DNA of 64,000 nt from Sphingorhabdus contaminans. Its GTDB lineage: Bacteria; Pseudomonadota; Alphaproteobacteria; Sphingomonadales; Sphingomonadaceae. The stretch's first letter is position 1. Every line of letters begins with the position of its first letter. The stretch is from contig NZ_VKKU01000002.1 of the NCBI RefSeq assembly GCF_007280415.1, positions 310,001 to 374,000 on the forward strand, written 5' to 3'. Below, piece by piece: positions 58,335 to 64,000 of the stretch. The notes beneath the pieces were generated by a model. The model saw nothing but the letters and a program-made list of their open reading frames with translations, had not been told where the DNA came from and made no database searches. Position numbers and translations under genes: made by a program.

Positions 58335-59822
58335 TCAGGAAATATAGCCCAGCCCGTAGATTTCATCCTTGCCGGGCGCGCCGAGATCTTTGGCGCTTTT
58401 GGCGAGAGCAGATATACATTTCGAACGGGTCGTGCTGTTGACCGATTTTGCACAGCGCGCGAGCCATGCGGCAATATGCGGTGTTGCAAAAGAGGTCCCG
58501 CTGTAGCTGCCAATGCCGCCGCCCGGTGCCGCCGCCGCGACATCGACACCATGCGCGGACACCGTGATATAGCCGCCCTGATTGGCGTAACGGTAGACCT
58601 GCAGTTTTCGGTCGACCGCCGTCACCGCGACGACATTCGGTAGCGCGGCAGGATAGGCGGGCGGAGCCGTCGGGCCGCCATTCCCTGCTGCGGCGACGAT
58701 GACATGGCCTTTGCCCACTGCCCGCGAAATGAGTTTGTCCAGAATTTTGTTGCGCGGCCCTGCCAGGCTGATGTTGATGACGGGCACATCCTGCCCGACC
58801 ATCCAGTCAAGGGCACGCACAATGGCATCGGCGGACGTAAAGGGCTTGGCAGAATTGCCGCGGAAGATGTTCGCCGCATAAATCTGGCTGGCCCCGTCAC
58901 GAGCAAGCAAGGACGCGATGGCCGTTCCATGTTCGGTTGGGCTGCTGGCCTTGCCATCTCCAAAATCCCGCTGTTGCAGGCTGGTGGCGTTCAACACCCG
59001 ATGTGCGGTTACACCTGTGTCGATCATGCCAATTTTCAGATTGCCCTTGCGGCTGGCAATCTTGCTCTGCTTCGCACCGGCTCCACTTCCCTGGGTGGCG
59101 AACTGCATGGCGTAATAATGGGTGAAGTCGAACGCGCCGTCGGCATCAATCGCCCGCATGGTTGCCAGAGCAGTCGCGGCGTCCATGTTTTTGGGAATCG
59201 AAAGCCGCGTCACAATGCTGTTCAGGGCAGCCAGCGGCGTGCGCTCAATAACTGCAAAGCCCTTTGCCTGAGCGCTCGTGAGAGTCGTATCACGCAGATC
59301 GAGCGCAACTATTTCTCCACGGCGAACCGGGAACCCATGCCGGTCCTGCTCGGGACTCTCCGAACTTGCAAGGTCGCGCATGGATTGGGACGAACCGCGA
59401 AGTTCTTCGGCAGCTTCGGCCGCTTCTTCCGCAGCTTCGGCTGCCTCTTCTGCGGCTTCCTCGGCAGCCTCCGCGGCCTCTTTTGCGGCCTCTTCAGCTT
59501 CTTTTGCTGCTTCTTCCGCTGCGTCTTCTGCATCCTTTGCGGCGTCTTCAGCTTCTTTCGCTGCGCGTTTTTCCGCGTCGGTCACATCTTTGGCGCGATT
59601 CTGTTCGTCCTTGGCTTCACGGCTTTGTTTGCCGGAGAATTCCTTGACTTTCTCTTCTGCGGCGCGCTGCTGCGCCCGGTCAAAATCCCGCTGTTCATTG
59701 TGGTCGATGCGGTCCATCCGATCTTCCCGCGAGCCGCCACGCGCATGCAGGTTTGTGCAGGCCAAGGCACAAAGCAACGTCATGGTAATGAGGCGACGTG
59801 GTGAGCGTTCGGGATGTGTCAT
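58335..59822 (-). CDS. Secreted subtilisin-like (S8) peptidase with Ala/Glu coiled coil
   Basis: A 495-residue exported protein with a signal peptide ending in the first ~28 residues. A charged segment and an almost pure Ala/Glu/Lys helix (about residues 75-145, repeats of AAEEAAEEA) follow, then an S8 domain with Asp in KIGMIDTGVTAH (about 265), His in PTEHGTAIASLLA (about 296) and Ser in GTSFATPHIAAWLA (about 443). It is divergent from the ECF sigma gene, 170 bp away. The helix suggests an envelope spacer. Confidence 0.88.
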   Translation of the reverse strand: MTHPERSPRRLITMTLLCALACTNLHARGGSREDRMDRIDHNEQRDFDRAQQRAAEEKVKEFSGKQSREAKDEQNRAKDVTDAEKRAAKEAEDAAKDAEDAAEEAAKEAEEAAKEAAEAAEEAAEEAAEAAEEAAEAAEELRGSSQSMRDLASSESPEQDRHGFPVRRGEIVALDLRDTTLTSAQAKGFAVIERTPLAALNSIVTRLSIPKNMDAATALATMRAIDADGAFDFTHYYAMQFATQGSGAGAKQSKIASRKGNLKIGMIDTGVTAHRVLNATSLQQRDFGDGKASSPTEHGTAIASLLARDGASQIYAANIFRGNSAKPFTSADAIVRALDWMVGQDVPVINISLAGPRNKILDKLISRAVGKGHVIVAAAGNGGPTAPPAYPAALPNVVAVTAVDRKLQVYRYANQGGYITVSAHGVDVAAAAPGGGIGSYSGTSFATPHIAAWLARCAKSVNSTTRSKCISALAKSAKDLGAPGKDEIYGLGYIS

Positions 59823-59992
59823 TGTTGCTGTCCGTAAACGGGTGAATGTCTAGCCCCACAACGCTTTATCATAGCAATTATTCCACTGGCCAACGAATAA
59901 ATAAAAGTCTTATTATCCATGCGCCTAGTAACATTTAATGCCTAACAAGGAATAAAATACACAAGGCGGCGTTTTGGGGAGTGAACGTTAGA

Positions 59993-60508
59993 GTGCAAAG
60001 CAGCAACGGAACCGATCTGGACGTTAAGCCGCGCATAATAGCGTTCCTGCCGCGTTTGCGCCGCTTTTGCATGGCTCTCACCGGCAACAATGACAGCTGC
60101 GACGATCTGTTGCAGGAAACAGTAGAAAGGGCTTTGACACGGATAGAGCAATGGCAGGAAGGGACCAGTCTCGAAAGCTGGATGTTCCGCATCGCGCAAA
60201 ATCTCCACATTGATGCCGTCCGGAAAGGAGCACGGAGGGGTCAAAAGGTGGATATCGACGAACTGGCCGGCCTTTCAGGTGAAGACGGGCGGACAATCGT
60301 CGAAACGCGTTCCGAACTTGCGCATGCACAAAAAGCTATGGCGGCCTTACCCGATGAACAGCGTATTGTGCTGGCCCTCGTGGTAATTGACGGACGTTCC
60401 TACAAGGAGGTTGCGGATATACTCGACCTTCCCATGGGGACGGTAATGAGCCGGGTTTCAAGGGCACGTCAGGCTATCGACCTCTATCTGAATGGCAAAG
60501 CTGCATGA
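59993..60508 (+). CDS. ECF-type RNA polymerase sigma factor
   Basis: A 171-residue sigma factor of the extracytoplasmic-function class. Region 2 reads CDDLLQETVERALTRIEQW and SWMFRIAQNLHIDAVRK. Region 4 reads ALPDEQRIVLALVVIDGRS, YKEVADILDLPMGTVMSRVS and RARQAIDLY. GGGGAG at 59976-59981 points to GTG at 59993 rather than the in-frame GTG at 59981, which abuts it. The anti-sigma gene starts 13 bp after its stop. No clear ECF-type promoter was found in the divergent 170-bp gap. Confidence 0.9.
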   Translation: MQSSNGTDLDVKPRIIAFLPRLRRFCMALTGNNDSCDDLLQETVERALTRIEQWQEGTSLESWMFRIAQNLHIDAVRKGARRGQKVDIDELAGLSGEDGRTIVETRSELAHAQKAMAALPDEQRIVLALVVIDGRSYKEVADILDLPMGTVMSRVSRARQAIDLYLNGKAA

Positions 60509-60521
60509 GCGGGGCAAGGAC

Positions 60522-61283
60522 ATGAACAGCAAAGAGGACCGGGTGAGCGCCTATCTTGGCGGAGCTATGACACCCACCGAAGCGGCAGCGTTTGAGCTGG
60601 AGATGGAAGGAGACGCGGAATTGATTGCGATCGTCGAAAGATGGCAGCGCAATGACGCGTTGCTCAAACAGGCATTTTCAACGCCCGAGGCAGAACAGGT
60701 TTCGCCCGCATTGCTGGACCGCCTTGGCCTTGGCGATGCTCCGACAGAGAGCAATGTGATCGCGATGGGCATTCCGGAACCGTCACCGGCAAAGGCGCAT
60801 AACGATAATGTGCCGTCACCCCGGCGGCGCTGGGCCATCGCAGGATCGATCGCCGCAAGCGTTGCAGTGGCAATTGCCGTTGGTAGTTTCTGGACTGCAA
60901 AACCCGAAGGCCTCGGCAGCGAACCCCAATTCCAGACCGCGCTGAACGGGTCCGCATCAGGAACATCCGTCGCATTGAACGACCAGAAAAAGCTGACGCC
61001 AATTCTGTCTTTCAAAGCGGAAGATGGCCGTTTTTGCCGTGAATTTGCGTTGGAAGGCCAAGGCGGTGGCGAACAGGGCGTGGCGTGCAAGACCGGCAAT
61101 ACATGGGTGATCGAAGCGCTGGTCAAAGGTGGCGGAACGCTGCCTTCGAACAACGAGATCCGCACAGCCGGCAGTCAGGATGCGGCTTCGCTGGATGCGG
61201 CCTATAGCCGCCTGGGCGCGGGCGATCCCCTCAATCGTGAAAATGAAATGCAAGCAATTTCAGAAGGTTGGGCAAAAAACTGA
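60522..61283 (+). CDS. Membrane-anchored anti-sigma factor
   Basis: A 253-residue protein with an N-terminal cytoplasmic sigma-binding part (residues 1-100, KEDRVSAYLGGAMTPTEAAA start, no Cys/His zinc motif), one membrane helix (about 104-124) and a periplasmic domain of about 125 residues (AEDGRFCREFALEGQ, GVACKTGNTWVIEAL). Its place right after the ECF gene makes it the likely inhibitor. Two cysteines in the outer domain could sense stress or be targeted by a protease. The ATG follows AAGGAC. Confidence 0.87.
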   Translation: MNSKEDRVSAYLGGAMTPTEAAAFELEMEGDAELIAIVERWQRNDALLKQAFSTPEAEQVSPALLDRLGLGDAPTESNVIAMGIPEPSPAKAHNDNVPSPRRRWAIAGSIAASVAVAIAVGSFWTAKPEGLGSEPQFQTALNGSASGTSVALNDQKKLTPILSFKAEDGRFCREFALEGQGGGEQGVACKTGNTWVIEALVKGGGTLPSNNEIRTAGSQDAASLDAAYSRLGAGDPLNRENEMQAISEGWAKN

Positions 61284-61374
61284 ATTTACCGCGCATCAGC
61301 GGGAATAATGCCTGACCTTGCCCGTTGTTGATCCGTCGGCACTTTCGTCGACGGTAACAAGCGGGAGACGAAAT

Positions 61375-61752
61375 TTGAAAACACTTTGGAAAATGAGTGT
61401 TTGCGCGGCAGTCGCTGGCGCCACCCTGTTTACAGCCAGCAGCCTTTCCGCACGCCGGGGCGCTGACGATCCGGCAGGTCATGTGCGGCAATGCCGCGGT
61501 TGCGATGACGGACCTGGCGATGATCGCCGGAGCCGTGGTTCGGATGACAAAGCGGTCAAGGATCGGGGCGACAAGCTGGATCGGACGCAAGATGACCGCA
61601 GTGGGCGTCAGTCGCGTCGTTCCGATGATGCAGCTGCAGATGATAGACAAGGACGAGGTCGAGAACGTGGACGTGGTCGCGGTCGCGGTGGTGATGACGC
61701 CCCCGGCGATGACCGTCGCGGACGAGGTCGCGGCAGCGACGATCCGAGCTGA
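61375..61752 (+). CDS. Secreted Asp/Arg/Gly repeat protein
   Basis: A 125-residue protein starting with TTG (GGGAG 9 nt upstream). The signal peptide is WKMSVCAAVAGATLFTASSL. The rest is low-complexity repeats of DDRRGRG and GDDRxxR type, strongly charged in both signs. Such polyampholyte proteins may bind metal or the cell surface; no family is recognised. It follows the anti-sigma gene by about 90 bp and is probably in the same regulon. Confidence 0.65.
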   Translation: MKTLWKMSVCAAVAGATLFTASSLSARRGADDPAGHVRQCRGCDDGPGDDRRSRGSDDKAVKDRGDKLDRTQDDRSGRQSRRSDDAAADDRQGRGRERGRGRGRGGDDAPGDDRRGRGRGSDDPS

Positions 61753-61807
61753 GTTTCGGGTCGCCGGGCGGCCCTGGAAAGATAGCTACTTTTCAGGGCC
61801 GTTTGAC

Positions 61808-61833
61808 ACCAAGGGGTGAGAACCCTTTTTACT
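61808..61833 (+). terminator. Weak terminator-like hairpin
   Basis: AAGGGGT, GAG, AACCCTT, then a T-run, 55 bp after the stop of the repeat protein. Confidence 0.45.
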
Positions 61834-61900
61834 TTTTTCTAATTCTTCGACATGAGATGAAGCAATTAAGTTTCAGAACATGTCGTCCGGGGGAATTTAT

Positions 61901-62818
61901 ATGATTATGAAGCGTTTCAGGGCCGCCTTGGTGGCGGCTACAGCATTGGCACTTTCCGCTGCCGTTTCCGCGCCCGCATATGCCAACGAACAACAAAAGG
62001 CAGATGAGGATTCCTCGCCCGAAAGCTGGCGATTATCGACGGGCCTGAATTATTCGTCGAGAAGCTATGGCGAGATTGACGACACGAAGGTCGTATCGGC
62101 GCCCGTCGGCCTCAAATACACCAAAGGCAATTTCAGCATCCGGGTTTCGGTACCCTATGTCCGGGTGGACGGGCCGGGCTCGCTTGTTCAAACGCCCGAA
62201 GGTTCAGGCAGCGGCTCCAATAGCGGCTCGGGACGATCGGGGAACAGCGGTCATGGAAGCTCCAATTCGGGTTCCGGAAATTCCGGTTCCGGTGGCGTTG
62301 AAATTGACGACAGCACCGGCGTTCCGGTCAGCTCCAAGCGAAGCGGTTTTGGCGACGTTGTTATTTCGGCGACCTATTCCTTTGATCTGGGTTCGGATTT
62401 CTACATTGATGCAACCGGCAAGGTCAAAGTACCGACCGCATCGACGGCAAAGCGACTGGGTACGGGCGAAGTTGATGTGACTACCGGTCTTGATTTTGTG
62501 AAATCAATCGGCCCGGCAACCTTCTACATTCACGGCCGCCGCAGATTTGCCGGAAAGCCAACCGGCTCGCTGATCCGCAGCACATGGGGTGCAGGTGGGG
62601 GAGCGAGTATCAAGGCCGGCGATACCATCACGCTGGGCGCGGACTATGACTGGCAGGAGGCTACTTTTGCCGGCAATCCCGCAAATAGCGATGTGACCGC
62701 CTGGGCCAGTGCGCGCCTGAACAGCAAGATGAACCTGTCCATATTCGGTTCCACCGGGCTCAACAGCAACAGCGCCGATTTCGCCGGCGGCATCGGGTTG
62801 AGCATCAAGCTCAACTAA
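61901..62818 (+). CDS. Outer-membrane beta-barrel protein with Gly/Ser/Asn loop
   Basis: A 305-residue protein with a signal peptide (LVAATALALSAAVSAPAYA). Amphipathic beta-strands follow, as in the phenol-degradation MetA/transporter-like family (WRLSTGLNYSSRSYGEIDD; NFSIRVSVPYVRVDGPGS; SDFYIDATGKVKVP), ending in a terminal strand IGLSIKLN. A Gly/Ser/Asn-only loop at about residues 100-132 is inserted. The ATG at 61901 has GGGGGA upstream. It is the last gene of the sigma-linked block; its cargo is unknown. Confidence 0.78.
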   Translation: MIMKRFRAALVAATALALSAAVSAPAYANEQQKADEDSSPESWRLSTGLNYSSRSYGEIDDTKVVSAPVGLKYTKGNFSIRVSVPYVRVDGPGSLVQTPEGSGSGSNSGSGRSGNSGHGSSNSGSGNSGSGGVEIDDSTGVPVSSKRSGFGDVVISATYSFDLGSDFYIDATGKVKVPTASTAKRLGTGEVDVTTGLDFVKSIGPATFYIHGRRRFAGKPTGSLIRSTWGAGGGASIKAGDTITLGADYDWQEATFAGNPANSDVTAWASARLNSKMNLSIFGSTGLNSNSADFAGGIGLSIKLN

Positions 62819-62839
62819 ACGCGCGCTTTCGGGCACAGC

Positions 62840-62882
62840 AAAAAGGCAGCTGGCAACGGACATGTTGCCAGCTGCCTTTTTT
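62840..62882. terminator. Bidirectional terminator between convergent genes
   Basis: AAGGCAGCTGGCAAC pairs with GTTGCCAGCTGCCTT around GGACAT. There is an A-run before and a T-run after, so it serves both the + strand barrel gene and the minus-strand porin. Confidence 0.92.
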
Positions 62883-62890
62883 GTGCCGGT

Positions 62891-64000
62891 TCAGAAACGG
62901 AAGACGACACGGATCTTGGCAAGGATGGCGTCTTTCGATCCGCTTTCAAAACCCTTGCCGGGCATGAACCAGCCGACCTTTGCCTCCAACGCCAAGGGCT
63001 TTGCCAGGCGGGTGGAAAAGGCAAGGTCGATTTCGGTGCCAATATCGCGGTCGTCGCCGGTAAGCTCTGCCGAAATAGGCGAACCGCGGACATCATCATC
63101 GTCGCGCTTGGCCTGACGGTACCGGTGACCGATAAGTTCCAGGGAGCTGGAAGCGGTGGGCCGGATACCCAGCCCGAGCGTCAATATCTCGATGTTCGAC
63201 AGGTCGGGATCAAGCGCCTCACCATAATAGCGCACGTTGCCGAGGCCGGTGATGCGGTCTTCATTGTCCTGCAGTCCCGTCTGCCGGAAGGAGCGGTCTG
63301 TCGTCGCATCCCCACCGCCTGTTGCGTGGGCGTAGCCGGCAAACAGCGACGGTTTGGCCGGAAGCGGAAGGTGCCAGATCAGTCCGGCGTCTATCGCACG
63401 GGCGCGCAGCTTGCGCGTGCCGGAAGTGCCGCTCTGCCGGGCGAGTTCCAGCCAGTGTCCGATCTGCCCCGTCCGCCCTTCGGACTGGATGCCGATGGTC
63501 AGCGGGCTGAGGTTGGTGGCCCGCAGGTCGTTCTGCTTGATGGCATAGGCAGACAGATCCCAATCGCGGGTGACTTCATATTCGGCGTGGAATATCCAGT
63601 TATCGAACTTGCGCCGCACCGGTTCCTTTTTCAGCAGATTGGCCCGCAGCAATTCCTCCCGCCCCCACATGGCCTCGATCCGCCATTGGCGATGGTCATA
63701 AGCGACGCGGATACCGTCAAGGCGGCTGTCATATAGCCATTCGCGGCCATCCTCGACATCCTGCCGGCCAAGCTGAAGCTGGAAATCCTTCGCGAGGAAA
63801 TCATCGAACAAAATGTTCAGTTCGCGTATTTCCAGCCGCTCGATCGAGTTCCACTTTCCCGTCCGCCGGTCAAGGTCGAAACCTGCCTCGACCGATGCGA
63901 CAATCTCGATATCGTCATCGGGTGTATACAGCATGTCAACGCGCGCCTCCGGCTGGATGCGGGTCTCGGAATCATTGGTCAACCGGTCGAGATCGACATC
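62891..64000 (-). CDS. Alginate-export-type porin (AlgE-like), cut by window edge
   Basis: At least 370 residues of an outer-membrane barrel of the alginate-export group (PF13372-like). Seen from the visible start: DVDLDRLTNDSETRIQPEAR, VASVEAGFDLDRRTGKWNSI, the lip motif LQLGRQDVEDGREWLYDSRL and EHRYRQAKR-like LELIGHRYRQAKRDDDDVRG, and a final strand AKIRVVFRF. The N-terminus with its signal peptide lies past the right edge. The substrate is not necessarily alginate; relatives take up other acidic or hydrophobic compounds. Confidence 0.85.
   Translation of the reverse strand, partial: DVDLDRLTNDSETRIQPEARVDMLYTPDDDIEIVASVEAGFDLDRRTGKWNSIERLEIRELNILFDDFLAKDFQLQLGRQDVEDGREWLYDSRLDGIRVAYDHRQWRIEAMWGREELLRANLLKKEPVRRKFDNWIFHAEYEVTRDWDLSAYAIKQNDLRATNLSPLTIGIQSEGRTGQIGHWLELARQSGTSGTRKLRARAIDAGLIWHLPLPAKPSLFAGYAHATGGGDATTDRSFRQTGLQDNEDRITGLGNVRYYGEALDPDLSNIEILTLGLGIRPTASSSLELIGHRYRQAKRDDDDVRGSPISAELTGDDRDIGTEIDLAFSTRLAKPLALEAKVGWFMPGKGFESGSKDAILAKIRVVFRF

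Noticed and set aside
58704-59804. + strand frame rich in Phe/Cys/Gly opposite the subtilase
   Set aside because: Its repeats are the antisense image of the Ala/Glu helix codons of the peptidase.
61318-61374. Earlier start for the Asp/Arg repeat protein
   Set aside because: The 19 extra codons would mask the signal peptide, and the ribosome-binding site lies inside them, in front of the TTG at 61375.
61430-61752. DDRRGRG codon repeats as a CRISPR or tandem DNA repeat
   Set aside because: Periodicity follows codons of an open frame with a signal peptide; unit lengths vary.

Overview
The window looks like chromosome of a Sphingomonadales alphaproteobacterium (Sphingopyxis/Sphingorhabdus-like). 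This is inferred from gene content, roughly 60% GC core genes, the Arg/Gly-rich N-terminal extension on ribosomal protein S5, and a type III polyketide synthase paired with an isoprenylcysteine methyltransferase-like protein. No rRNA or tRNA gene is visible to confirm the placement.

Layout. 1-12.9 kb is mostly housekeeping: pyrC (cut by the left edge), ygfZ-like, an RlpA-like protein, a RelBE-type toxin-antitoxin pair with a palindromic operator, gyrB, a GxxExxY protein, an acyl-CoA ligase, coaD, ispA, xseB, a lipoprotein, a LysR regulator and an MFS/ABM pair. 13-28.8 kb is accessory-rich. Three islands (13.75-15.03, 19.5-21.15 and 26.6-28.56 kb) hold small AT-richer orphan genes. They alternate with a ~65-150 bp junction repeat that keeps one orientation within each island even when the genes flip. 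Between the islands lie two paralogous secreted proteins, a GFA protein, a prolyl oligopeptidase, an orphan terminase small/large pair, a ToxR-like regulator and an esterase. 28.8-50.5 kb is the str-S10-spc-alpha ribosomal supercluster on the minus strand, from rpsL to rplQ. RimK, a RimB-like protease and an SRPBCC protein are inserted between adk and rpsM. 50.5-58.3 kb carries the ICMT/type III PKS pair, a PhoX-like protein, and gltX-ung-galT-galK. 58.3-64 kb holds a secreted subtilase divergent from an ECF sigma factor, followed by its anti-sigma factor, an Asp/Arg-rich secreted protein and an outer-membrane beta-barrel protein. An alginate-export-type porin is cut by the right edge.

How parts work together. 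The ribosomal cluster is one mostly contiguous minus-strand transcription unit. Sigma70-like promoter candidates lie before rpsL and rpsM, a boxA-like sequence before rpsJ, and a strong terminator after rplQ. RimK/RimB are placed to be co-expressed with the translation machinery they are known to modify elsewhere. The sigma/anti-sigma/subtilase/barrel block resembles a cell-envelope stress regulon.

Repeats. Four dispersed intergenic families recur: the junction repeat of the islands, a purine-rich GAAGGAAG element (six loci), CCTCTCC dyads with a 52-bp exact duplicate, and a single large palindrome at 52.2 kb. The islands with their constant-orientation junctions are the best candidate for an undescribed system. 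No integrase or classical attC consensus was found to explain them.
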